From assembly GCA_007130585.1 (NCBI GenBank), contig SLSE01000182.1, forward strand, positions 1-6,836: 6,836 nucleotides of DNA, written 5' to 3'. Source of the DNA: Syntrophomonadaceae bacterium (GTDB taxonomy: Bacteria; Bacillota; Dethiobacteria; DTU022). Position 1 is the stretch's first letter; each line of letters begins with the position of its first letter. Below, piece after piece: positions 1-6,369 of this stretch. The translations under genes and the position numbers were made by a program. The notes beneath the pieces were generated by a model. It did no database searches, had not been told where the DNA came from, and worked only from the letters and a program-made list of their open reading frames with translations.

Positions 1-1355
1 CCTCCCTGCTTGAAAAAAAAGAAGACGCTTTGCCGGAAGAGCCTTATTACTGGGTGCATACATCGGGCCGGTCGGGAGAGTACCGGCATAAATGGGTGCC
101 TTATACAAAAAGGTTCTGGGAAAGAGCGGGGCGGTATGTAATTGCCAGTCTCATTTTTGGCTCGGCCAGCAAAAAGGGCGAAGTAATCTTAGAGCCGGGC
201 GATACCATTTTCTTCACCCTTGCGCCCAGGCCCTATATGTCAGGGGCCCTGATGGTGGACAGTGTGCTGCACCACTTTCCTTTTAAGTTCCTGCCGCCGC
301 CTGAAATAGCTGAAGAGATGGATTACTTCGAGCGCATAGAAAAAGGTTTGCAAATGAGCCTGACAGAAGGCATTGATGTATTTTACGGTATTGCCAGCAT
401 CCTGTTATCTATCGCAAAACACTTTGAGGAAGGCACTTCCGACCGGAAAAAGAACCTCGCCTCTTTATTAATGTCTCCCCGGGCCCTGTCCAGGTTAGTA
501 AAAGGGATGTTTATAAGCCGGAAAAACAAGCGGGGCCTTTTGCCAAAAGACTTGTGGAGCCCCAAGGTCCTGGCCATGGGCGGCATGGACTGTGATATAT
601 TCCGCGACAAGGTAATCCATTACTGGGGCGGTAATCCGATTGAAGGATATGCCAGCACAGAAGCCGGGGTCACGGCGGTTCAAACCTGGAACCGCAAGGG
701 AAATGTGCTTATTCCTGATCAGAATTTCCTGGAGTTTATTCCTTTTGATGAACATCTGAAGTCAAAAGAAAACCCCGCACATCAGCCTGTAACGGTTACC
801 ATGGACCAGCTGCAGGAAAATGAGATTTATGAAATTGTTATCACCAATTTCCTGGGAGGGCCCTTTGTCCGTTACAGGATCGGAGACCTGGTAGAAGTAA
901 CAGCCAAGGAAGATCCTGACATCGGGGTGCGCCTGCCCCATATCAAGTTTTACAGCCGGGCAGACGATCTTATCGATCTGGCCGGTTTTACCCGTCTTAC
1001 CGAATTAACGATCTGGCGGGCGATTGAGAACAGCGGCATCTCTTACAACGACTGGGTCGTAAAAAAAGAAACCGAGCAGGAAGCGCCGGTCCTTAACATT
1101 TATCTTGATGCGGCCAATCATCAAAACAAAGAGCAGGTCGAAGAAAAGATCCACCGGAAACTGGCTGAACTGGACAGCGACTATGCCGATGCGGAAAAAA
1201 TGCTGGGCCTTAAACCGGTTAGGGTTACCTTCCTGCCCGAAGGAGCCTTCCAGAAGTATATCCAGAAGAAAAGAGACGAAGGGGTAGACCTGGCCAGGTT
1301 AAAGCCTTACCGGATGAACCCATCTAATGATATAATTACAACGCTTTCAGAATAG
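1..1355 (+). CDS. GH3-family acyl-adenylating enzyme, 5' end cut by window edge
   Basis: This is the C-terminal four-fifths or so of a GH3 (auxin-responsive promoter) family protein. Plant members adenylate a carboxylic acid and conjugate it to an amino acid; the bacterial substrates are mostly unknown. The frame stays open to the window edge (first whole codon at base 3), so the TTG at 30 is an internal codon and not the start. Bacterial relatives have about 500-570 residues and about 450 are visible. Three nucleotide-binding motifs are seen: HTSGRSGE at 57-80 (family TSGTSG-like), YASTE at 648-662 (YGSSE-like) and YRIGD at 873-887. LEFIP lies between the last two, as in the family, and the end (LKP.RVTFLPEGAFQKY, then LKPYRMNP) matches the usual GH3 C-terminus. 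The first motif has R where T is common. The protein is soluble and cytoplasmic. The next gene starts 42 bp downstream on the same strand. Family assignment is firm; substrate is unknown. Confidence 0.87.
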   Translation, partial: SLLEKKEDALPEEPYYWVHTSGRSGEYRHKWVPYTKRFWERAGRYVIASLIFGSASKKGEVILEPGDTIFFTLAPRPYMSGALMVDSVLHHFPFKFLPPPEIAEEMDYFERIEKGLQMSLTEGIDVFYGIASILLSIAKHFEEGTSDRKKNLASLLMSPRALSRLVKGMFISRKNKRGLLPKDLWSPKVLAMGGMDCDIFRDKVIHYWGGNPIEGYASTEAGVTAVQTWNRKGNVLIPDQNFLEFIPFDEHLKSKENPAHQPVTVTMDQLQENEIYEIVITNFLGGPFVRYRIGDLVEVTAKEDPDIGVRLPHIKFYSRADDLIDLAGFTRLTELTIWRAIENSGISYNDWVVKKETEQEAPVLNIYLDAANHQNKEQVEEKIHRKLAELDSDYADAEKMLGLKPVRVTFLPEGAFQKYIQKKRDEGVDLARLKPYRMNPSNDIITTLSE

Positions 1356-1380
1356 TCCCAGGCTGACCAGGGTTTATAAT

Positions 1381-1386
1381 AGGGAG
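1381..1386 (+). promoter_or_regulatory. Ribosome binding site that decides the start of the GGDEF/HD-GYP gene
   Basis: AGGGAG abuts the first possible GTG at 1386 with no spacing, so that GTG cannot use it. The in-frame GTG at 1398 lies 11 nt downstream and is the better start. A TAG at 1380-1382 closes the frame upstream. Confidence 0.55.
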
Positions 1387-1397
1387 TGCAAACACCA

Positions 1398-3938
1398 GTG
1401 GTATTACTTTACGGAGCTTTGATAAAAGCACTCAACATCATGATTTACTGCGTCCTGGTTTATTTGATCGGCAGAAAAAGTATCAGGCAGCCGGTAAATA
1501 AAAGCATAATCCTGTATTTGCTTATACTGATTGCCTGGCAGTTTACATCTTTAATGGTTTCTGTCTACAGCTACCAGGAACGGCCGGATCTGGTGCTGCA
1601 ATGGTACCAGCTGCAAACACCCACCATAGCCGGTTATTTTATTTTATTCTACGCGGTCATAACTACATTCAGGTATGACCATGCGAGGATGAAACTTTGC
1701 AAGCTGGGCTATTTTATAATATTTGCCATAGCCATAGTTTCCCTGGCCTGGGGAGAAGGATTTCTGCCTGCAGTGCAGATTCACCCGACAGGCCTCTACG
1801 TTCCTGAATTCGGACCCCTGGTTCCCTTACTGGGTATCATCTCTGTTTCTTACCTGGGCCTTGCTTTTTATGATTTGTGGCGGGATTACCGGAGGTCGAC
1901 TTATACGAGGGTGCGCACACAGCAGGAGTATCTGCTGTTTGGAGTATTTCTCGTATTTTTCGGCTCCCTGCTCAACTTTATTGATCACCTGCAGGGCTTC
2001 CCCCTGGAAGCAGTATTTGTTTCATTCCAGACCATCATCATCTTTTATGCTGTTTTCCACCACCAGCTACTGGATCTGAGGTCATTTATCCAGACCGGAT
2101 TGTCGTATTTGATCCTTGGCGCTGTAGTTATTGCTTCCCTGGTTCTTTCCGTAATAGTTGTCACCATGAAAATGTTTAATTTCACCGGCTATGTAGCCCT
2201 TGTTACTTCACTGCTGCTGGTAATCTTTTTAATGCTCTGGTTTACACCACTGCGGGAAAAGTTGCAGGGGGGCTTTGACCGAATATTTTCTCCGGAACAG
2301 GTCAAACTTTATAAGCTGCTTGAAGAAGTCACCACTTTCCAGGAAACCATGCTGCCCACCCAATCGCTCTTTAGCAGGGTCCAGCAGCTGGGCCGGAAAT
2401 ATTTCCAAATAAACTCTGTTTATTTCCTGATCAAGGATATAGATGATAATAGTTTCGTGCTCTGGCACTATGGCAGCGATGAAGAGGGTAAAAATGTTAT
2501 GACTATCCACGAGGATAACCCTCTGGTCCGTGTCCTTAAAAAAAGCCGGAAACTTATTCTTTTAGGTGAGGTCATGGTTCATCCCATGATAAAGGGCCTG
2601 TGGGCAAAAGAACTGGAGAAACTGGAAAACATAAACCTGGAGGCTTTTTTCCCTCTACGGGTAAAAGATGAATTAATAGGGTATTTATGCATACCGGCCC
2701 GGAGCAACAGTAAACCGTTCCGCTATTCTTTTCTAAGATCTATGCAGCTGTTTGCCTCCCACATCGCCGTTCATATTAAAAATGCCCTGCTGCATGAACA
2801 GAATGTTCACTTATCCATTACCGATTCCCTGACCGGCGCCTACAACCGGCGCATGCTTGAGAAAGCGTTTGCCAGGGAACAGCAGAGCGGCAATTTTCCC
2901 ATGGCCCTGATCATGACCGATATCTGTAATTTTAAGCATTTCAATGATCACTACGGTCATCAGGTTGGTGACCGGGTTCTCAAGGAGGTAGCATCGTTCC
3001 TAAATAAATGCATAAGAAGCAATGATCTTGTTATCCGCTACGGTGGTGATGAGTTTATTGTCTTCATGCCTGGCACCGGTAACCGGGAAGCACAGTTGGC
3101 GGCTCAACGAATTCAAGACCGCCTTGAAGACTGGAACCGCCAGTTGGGTTTGCCGGGAGAAAACAAGATTTTGCTGAAGCTGGGCACCTGTTCCCTGGAA
3201 AAAGGGTCACTGGATGATTTGATTTATGAAGCGGACCAGCAGCTGCTTGAAATTCAGAAGAGCCTGGACAAACAAAAACTTTACCATCTCTATGATAGCA
3301 GCGTCAGGGAAAAGAAAAAAATATCCAAGCAAATGGTCTTAGCCCTCGTAAAATCAGTGGAACTGCGAGATCCTTATACCTATGGCCACTCAGAAAGGGT
3401 TAAAGACTTTGCCCTCCAAATTGCAAAAAAGGCAAACCTTTTCGGCCCTCAGCTTGAGGTGCTGGCTGACGCTGCCATACTGCACGATATCGGGAAAATC
3501 GCCGTTCCGCCGGAAGTGCTGCAGAAAAAAGAGCCGCTAAACGAAGAAGATATCAGCTTGATCCAGCTCCACCCTATAGTCGGGGCAGATATTCTGGCCG
3601 AAGTCCAGATATTTGAAGAAATTAGCAATATTGTCCGCCATCATCATGAACGCTACGACGGTGACTGTTCTGCCTCCCCGCCCGCTTACCCGGGCGATTT
3701 AAAAGGAGAGGAAATCCCCCTCCTGAGCCGGGTTCTCAGCCTGGCAGATGCCTTTGATGCCATGACGACCTCAAGGCCGTACCGGAGCTGCCTCACACTA
3801 AATATTGTAAAAGAAATCCTGGCCCGGGAGGCCGGGAAACAGTTTGACAGGGAGTTAACGATCATCCTTTTAAGCATGCTTGAAAATAACGAGCTGTGGA
3901 TGCCCGGGAATGATTCTGCTCATATCCGTGGAATTTAG
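1398..3938 (+). CDS. Membrane sensor with GAF, GGDEF and HD-GYP domains (c-di-GMP synthesis and breakdown)
   Basis: 846 residues from the GTG at 1398 (850 from the GTG at 1386). Residues 5-283 hold about nine hydrophobic segments; the stretch from 217 on (YAVFHHQLLDL, GLSYLIL, TPLREKLQGGFDRIF) resembles the 7TM-type input region of Firmicute sensor kinases. A GAF-like domain follows at about 315-465. The GGDEF domain starts at DSLTGAYNRR (476). It keeps metal-binding D508, the FKHFND...GHQVGD guanine-binding segment, an intact GGDEF (549-553) and the RxxD inhibitory site (R540-D543), so diguanylate cyclase activity with product inhibition is expected. Its C-terminal end is degenerate (LKLGTC; ADQQLLEIQK in place of AD.AMY.AK). 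The HD-GYP phosphodiesterase domain keeps E655, H664, HDIGK (696-700), H725, HH (749-750) and D784, the usual metal ligands. Its signature loop is altered (separate finding). Which activity dominates cannot be read from sequence. The signal sensed is unknown. It may be cotranscribed with the GH3 gene. Confidence 0.93.
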   Translation: MVLLYGALIKALNIMIYCVLVYLIGRKSIRQPVNKSIILYLLILIAWQFTSLMVSVYSYQERPDLVLQWYQLQTPTIAGYFILFYAVITTFRYDHARMKLCKLGYFIIFAIAIVSLAWGEGFLPAVQIHPTGLYVPEFGPLVPLLGIISVSYLGLAFYDLWRDYRRSTYTRVRTQQEYLLFGVFLVFFGSLLNFIDHLQGFPLEAVFVSFQTIIIFYAVFHHQLLDLRSFIQTGLSYLILGAVVIASLVLSVIVVTMKMFNFTGYVALVTSLLLVIFLMLWFTPLREKLQGGFDRIFSPEQVKLYKLLEEVTTFQETMLPTQSLFSRVQQLGRKYFQINSVYFLIKDIDDNSFVLWHYGSDEEGKNVMTIHEDNPLVRVLKKSRKLILLGEVMVHPMIKGLWAKELEKLENINLEAFFPLRVKDELIGYLCIPARSNSKPFRYSFLRSMQLFASHIAVHIKNALLHEQNVHLSITDSLTGAYNRRMLEKAFAREQQSGNFPMALIMTDICNFKHFNDHYGHQVGDRVLKEVASFLNKCIRSNDLVIRYGGDEFIVFMPGTGNREAQLAAQRIQDRLEDWNRQLGLPGENKILLKLGTCSLEKGSLDDLIYEADQQLLEIQKSLDKQKLYHLYDSSVREKKKISKQMVLALVKSVELRDPYTYGHSERVKDFALQIAKKANLFGPQLEVLADAAILHDIGKIAVPPEVLQKKEPLNEEDISLIQLHPIVGADILAEVQIFEEISNIVRHHHERYDGDCSASPPAYPGDLKGEEIPLLSRVLSLADAFDAMTTSRPYRSCLTLNIVKEILAREAGKQFDRELTIILLSMLENNELWMPGNDSAHIRGI

Positions 3939-3951
3939 CAAATGAGACCGG

Positions 3952-4560
3952 CTATTTTTTTGCCGACCAGGTTTTCAGGCACCTGGAGAAACTTTTACGA
4001 TTTGGAATAAGCATGGGGGTTTCGCGTTTGTAAGACAGGTAATCTTCAAACATCAAGGGATACAGGTAGAGGTCTTCAATTACTACAAGCACAAGGTTTG
4101 CAAGCCACCACACAACTCCTGCCATGAGCAGCCATTTGGCTCCTGAAAAGATAAATAAGCCGGCCAGGAACAGGCCGTACCACCACAGGGCCGGATGGCG
4201 GACCAGGGCATAAGTGCCTTTCCGGTAAGTCTTTCGCCTGCCGGGTTTCTGGGAAGCAGGAGAATAAGTTTCCCGGGGTAGTTCGGCGACCAGGGAACGG
4301 TAAAGCAGATACCCGGCCAGGCAGATCATAAATGCCCCAATTAATGAGGTCTCCAGCCCCCCCGGAAAACGGGGACCGCCTAACACCAGGATATGCGCCG
4401 CTGCTCCCGTAATTATTGACATACCTTTAAAGGAGGAGGTGATTACTTTTCCGGAACTGTACAGGATGGCAAATTCCCAGGCCAGGAACAGAACAAAAGC
4501 TGCCGTCCCAAGCAGGGTAATAGCGGGGTGAAAATAGGTTCCTGCCATAAGTTCAACCAT
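3952..4560 (-). CDS. Integral membrane methyltransferase, ICMT / phospholipid methyltransferase type
   Basis: 202 residues with about five hydrophobic segments (roughly 12-34, 48-62, 72-90, 124-140, 143-163). The C-terminal half carries the hallmarks of the isoprenylcysteine carboxyl methyltransferase / phospholipid N-methyltransferase superfamily: GTYALVRHPALWW with RHP at 121-123, IED at 161-163, then F171-..YLSY..(E)TP..IP at 171-186. In that superfamily these segments form the SAM-binding pocket at the membrane face. The substrate in bacteria is usually unknown and could be a lipid, a quinone-like or other small molecule, or a protein end. The ATG at 4560 is the first possible start in this frame after an in-frame stop. 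It lacks a good Shine-Dalgarno and overlaps the stop of a small upstream ORF by 8 nt, so translation is probably coupled to it; an ATG at 4548 is the alternative. The gene converges on the c-di-GMP gene with a 13-bp gap and no clear terminator. Confidence 0.85.
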   Translation of the reverse strand: MVELMAGTYFHPAITLLGTAAFVLFLAWEFAILYSSGKVITSSFKGMSIITGAAAHILVLGGPRFPGGLETSLIGAFMICLAGYLLYRSLVAELPRETYSPASQKPGRRKTYRKGTYALVRHPALWWYGLFLAGLFIFSGAKWLLMAGVVWWLANLVLVVIEDLYLYPLMFEDYLSYKRETPMLIPNRKSFSRCLKTWSAKK

Positions 4561-4717
4561 TAACGGGCGCTTCTTTCTGCTGCTGGCGCAGTAATAAGGT
4601 ATACCGCACTTCCAGGGCCTGCCTTCGCCAGGTGCGACCCCGCGTGCTGATCCCGCAGGCGACCAGCAGCATTTCTTTCTCCAACTCTATAAAATATTTC
4701 CCGGCATTGTCAAACAT
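4553..4717 (-). CDS. Small unrecognised ORF (54 aa) overlapping the membrane methyltransferase start
   Basis: An ATG-started frame of 54 codons ends in a TGA that overlaps the ATG of the membrane methyltransferase (8-nt overlap, ATGGTTGA). The protein begins MFDNAGKYFIELEKEML and ends QQQKEAPVNG. It is charged, basic in the middle (TRGRTWRRQ), likely helical, and has no membrane segment or signal peptide. The first ATG has only weak support (GGAG 2 nt away, GGAAG about 9 nt away). The ATG at codon 16 (4672) has GGAG with 6-nt spacing, which would give 39 aa. The layout, and the lack of an RBS for the downstream gene, argue that it is translated. The LEKEM...RQALE spacing is faintly reminiscent of Spo0E-type phosphatases (LR.EL...SQELD), but the key residues do not match, so I do not name it. 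It could also be a leader ORF. Confidence 0.42.
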   Translation of the reverse strand: MFDNAGKYFIELEKEMLLVACGISTRGRTWRRQALEVRYTLLLRQQQKEAPVNG

Positions 4718-4854
4718 ATCTCCAGGCTTCCGGTATGAACTTTACACTTCTATAGCCCGGTAGCGATTCGGGGCAGCTCTGATTAATAAAAAGCAGGGCA
4801 GGGCACCAATTGCCAATGATCCTGTTGCAACAGCTTTAACAGCTTACATTGTTC
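4718..4854. other. Intergenic gap, no gene seen
   Basis: These 137 bp separate the two-membrane-protein operon from the small ORF and membrane methyltransferase. They hold a perfect 12-bp palindrome at 4822-4833 and short GGGCA direct repeats near 4793-4805. I find no hairpin with a T-run, so no convincing terminator, and no -35/-10 pair with good spacing on the minus strand. Whether the downstream genes have their own promoter is open. Confidence 0.5.
4822..4833. repeat. Perfect 12-bp palindrome
   Basis: CTGTTGCAACAG is its own reverse complement. It lies 22 bp past the stop of the second membrane protein gene. It is too short and lacks the T-run expected of a terminator; it could be a protein-binding site or chance. 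Confidence 0.4.
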
Positions 4855-5256
4855 TTAATACAAGATAAAAGTAACTACAAGAATAATCAGCCCGAACACC
4901 GAAGCGCCGATATCAACCAGGATCACTCCCCGGCCCCGATCTTTGCGTAGCATGGCTGCTACTGTCTTTTGAAACTTCTGGTAATCGAGGAGTAAAACAA
5001 GAGCTTTGATTGCAGTTAAAGAAAATAAAACAGTAATGTAAATAGAGTTTGCAACACCTAATGTGAAGTGCAAATACCAGGTTAGCACAACTAAGGCCAG
5101 GCCAAGCAGGGCTAAAATAACAATATAAGGCGGGCGCTTCTCAGTATAAAACCTTTCAAGAAACCTATTTTCATCCCAGGGCAGCAGGTGCATATAAAAT
5201 GGCTTTAAAAACGCAGCCAGCCCGAAAACAATGCCGAGAACTTTAAAATAATTCAT
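4855..5256 (-). CDS. Unrecognised four-TM membrane protein, copy 2 of a tandem pair
   Basis: 133 residues with four hydrophobic segments (about 3-20, 44-66, 70-90, 110-132) and almost nothing outside them except two loops. The loop between segments 3 and 4 (DYQKFQKT...LRKDRGRG) is strongly basic and so probably cytoplasmic, which predicts both ends outside. No signal peptide, enzyme motif or known transporter motif is recognised. It is clearly a paralogue of the upstream gene, of the same length, sharing MNYF.VL.IVFGL, YTE, GLALV..TWY.HFT.G, SI.IT, and a final LY; I estimate 35-40% identity by eye, needing one gap on each side of the core. The ATG at 5256 has a strong AGGAGG 7 nt upstream (5264-5269). 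The 11-bp gap to the neighbour and the shared stop/RBS indicate one transcript. Function unknown; the two copies may form a heteromeric membrane complex. Confidence 0.8.
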   Translation of the reverse strand: MNYFKVLGIVFGLAAFLKPFYMHLLPWDENRFLERFYTEKRPPYIVILALLGLALVVLTWYLHFTLGVANSIYITVLFSLTAIKALVLLLDYQKFQKTVAAMLRKDRGRGVILVDIGASVFGLIILVVTFILY

Positions 5257-5263
5257 TTCAAAA

Positions 5264-5269
5264 CCTCCT
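5264..5269 (-). promoter_or_regulatory. Shine-Dalgarno overlapping the upstream stop codon
   Basis: The minus strand reads TAGGAGG, in which TAG (5268-5270) ends the first membrane protein gene and AGGAGG (5264-5269) serves the second, 7 nt before its ATG. A terminating ribosome sits on the next start signal, which favours coupled, matched translation of the pair. Confidence 0.8.
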
Positions 5270-5669
5270 AGTAGAGTAAAAAGCCCATTAATAGTGACGC
5301 TAAACCTAAGATCATGGCAAATACATTAATCAGGGTCAGGGTTTTTCTGTCTCTTTCCAACACTCGCACCACAAAAGCGCGGAATTGCCTGTAGTTGAAA
5401 AGCACCTGTGACATTTTAACCAGGGTAAGTGTCAGCATAAGGGTGATAACAATTGAATAGGGAATGCCCGCGGTAAAATGCATATACCAGGTAAATATGA
5501 CCAGGGCCAGACCAAACGCCCCGACATACCAAACCCAGCGTGGCTGCCTTTCTGTGTAAGCGGTATTTAATTCGAAAGCATTCCACTGTTTTGGGAAAAA
5601 CTGAATTGCAGGGCGCGTCAGGATCAGAATCAAACCAAAAACAATACTTAGAACCTGGAAGTAGTTCAT
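5268..5669 (-). CDS. Unrecognised four-TM membrane protein, copy 1 of a tandem pair
   Basis: 133 residues with the same plan as its neighbour: a hydrophobic start (about 3-20), a polar loop with NTAYTERQPRW (35-45), two hydrophobic segments flanking HFTAG (about 46-65 and 71-90), a basic loop (FNYRQFR...LERDRK, 91-109), and a last hydrophobic segment ending in LY. Charge distribution puts the two polar loops in the cytoplasm. The size and pairing recall small multidrug resistance transporters, but the early membrane-embedded glutamate typical of those is absent, so I do not assign it there. The ATG at 5669 has AAGGAGGAG (5675-5683) just upstream. The start overlaps the tetR stop by 4 nt (ATGA), so it is coupled to and coregulated with the repressor. 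Being the direct partner of a TetR repressor, it probably answers the same small molecule, for example as an exporter or membrane-stress protein; this is inference. Confidence 0.8.
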   Translation of the reverse strand: MNYFQVLSIVFGLILILTRPAIQFFPKQWNAFELNTAYTERQPRWVWYVGAFGLALVIFTWYMHFTAGIPYSIVITLMLTLTLVKMSQVLFNYRQFRAFVVRVLERDRKTLTLINVFAMILGLASLLMGFLLY

Positions 5670-6325
5670 TTCGGCTCCTCCTTGCTGTAATTTTTTTGCA
5701 GGCCCTTTCTAAGGAATGCAGATAACTTGCGCGTCTCCTCTTTTAGTGTCTCGCTATTATCAACTGCGAAATTTTTTGCCTCAGGGTAAATATCAACAAA
5801 ATGCATCAGGGTGAACTTTAAAATACGGATCACAAAAGCCCTGTCAAAATCTTCCCGGATTTCACCTGCCTGAATCGCTTCATGCACCATGTTTTTCACA
5901 TAATCTTCAAAAGCCCTGGTTAAATCACCGATCAGCCTTTCTTTCAGATGCCCTTCAGCCATGTTCTGCATTCGAACGCTTAGCTGGTGTTGACGGTAAT
6001 GTTGTATTGCAAAATCAACCGAGGCCAGCATCTGGAACTCCAGGCTTTCAAAGAAGTCCATTTCTGCAAACGGCTTGCCAGATTCAGCCAGGGCCTGCTT
6101 TAAAAAAGCCTCTTTCATCTTTAAGGTTTGGTTGATGAGGAAGATGTATAGATCTTCCTTGTTGACAAAGTAATGATACATGCTTCCCTTGGATATGCCG
6201 GCCTTTGCAATTATGCTGTTCAGAGATGCTGCTTCAAAATCTTTATCGGCGAATTCATCGAGCGCAGCATCAATAATCCTGTTTTGTTCCCCGGGATCCA
6301 GGTTGAGAAAACCCTGCTTTACCAA
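5666..6325 (-). CDS. TetR/AcrR-family transcriptional repressor
   Basis: 219 residues, a normal length for the family. The N-terminal TetR DNA-binding domain covers about 12-61, with the helix-turn-helix at about 35-55 (LNSIIAKAGISKGSMYHYFVNKEDLY, which is the family pattern of I..AGvs.G..Y.yF..Ke.L). The remaining helical part is the ligand-binding and dimerisation region and shows no specific subgroup signature, so the inducer is unknown. The start is a TTG at 6325 with AAGGGGG (6334-6340) 8 nt upstream; no ATG or GTG fits better. Its stop overlaps the start of the first membrane protein gene (ATGA). A plausible promoter and two tandem palindromes lie directly upstream, the second palindrome reaching the ribosome binding site, so autorepression of the whole operon is likely. 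The 5' neighbour is a divergent class I methyltransferase, which the same repressor could also affect. Confidence 0.93.
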   Translation of the reverse strand: MVKQGFLNLDPGEQNRIIDAALDEFADKDFEAASLNSIIAKAGISKGSMYHYFVNKEDLYIFLINQTLKMKEAFLKQALAESGKPFAEMDFFESLEFQMLASVDFAIQHYRQHQLSVRMQNMAEGHLKERLIGDLTRAFEDYVKNMVHEAIQAGEIREDFDRAFVIRILKFTLMHFVDIYPEAKNFAVDNSETLKEETRKLSAFLRKGLQKNYSKEEPK

Positions 6326-6333
6326 CTGAGAAA

Positions 6334-6340
6334 CCCCCTT
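6334..6340 (-). promoter_or_regulatory. Ribosome binding site supporting the TTG start of tetR
   Basis: AAGGGGG lies 8 nt before the TTG at 6325. Its first base touches the end of the proximal operator, so repressor binding would also cover the start of the leader. Confidence 0.6.
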
Positions 6341-6355
6341 AGACCAGATAGTCTA
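6340..6355. promoter_or_regulatory. Probable TetR operator, proximal copy
   Basis: TAGAC-N6-GTCTA, a 16-bp inverted repeat (plus strand TAGACCAGATAGTCTA). It lies between the promoter and the tetR start. The TAGAC half-site is like those of known TetR regulators such as the LmrA/YxaF group, which bind TAGACC-type boxes. Assignment to this repressor is inferred from position. Confidence 0.7.
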
Positions 6356-6369
6356 GACCGATTAGTCTA
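6354..6369. promoter_or_regulatory. Probable TetR operator, distal copy
   Basis: A second TAGAC-N6-GTCTA (plus strand TAGACCGATTAGTCTA) shares two bases with the first copy, giving a 14-bp register between centres. It directly adjoins the -10 box at 6370-6375, so a bound repressor would cover the transcription start. The combined 30-bp element is itself symmetric around GTCTAGAC. Confidence 0.72.

Noticed and set aside
30..32. TTG as the true start of the GH3 gene
   Set aside because: The frame is open upstream to the window edge, there is no Shine-Dalgarno, and the family needs about 80-120 more N-terminal residues.
383..755. Two minus-strand frames within the GH3 gene
   Set aside because: They are antisense to a coding region with clear family motifs and resemble nothing known.
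1331..1336. TATAAT inside the end of the GH3 gene
   Set aside because: It lies in coding sequence and no -35 box is found at proper spacing.
1375..1380. TATAAT as a -10 box for the GGDEF/HD-GYP gene
   Set aside because: No -35-like hexamer at 16-18 bp, and transcription would start beyond the ribosome binding site.
2229..2510. 93-codon minus-strand frame within the sensor gene
   Set aside because: It is antisense to the TM-to-GAF region of the c-di-GMP protein and has no independent support.
3949..3965. Possible bidirectional terminator between the convergent genes
   Set aside because: The stem has only four base pairs with a 9-nt loop, and the T-run is inside the loop rather than after the stem.
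4855..5669. Paired small multidrug resistance (SMR) transporter genes
   Set aside because: Size, four TM segments and pairing fit, but the conserved glutamate in the first membrane segment and other SMR motifs are absent.
5540..5725. 61-codon plus-strand frame
   Set aside because: It is antisense to the first membrane protein gene and the tetR end, both well supported.
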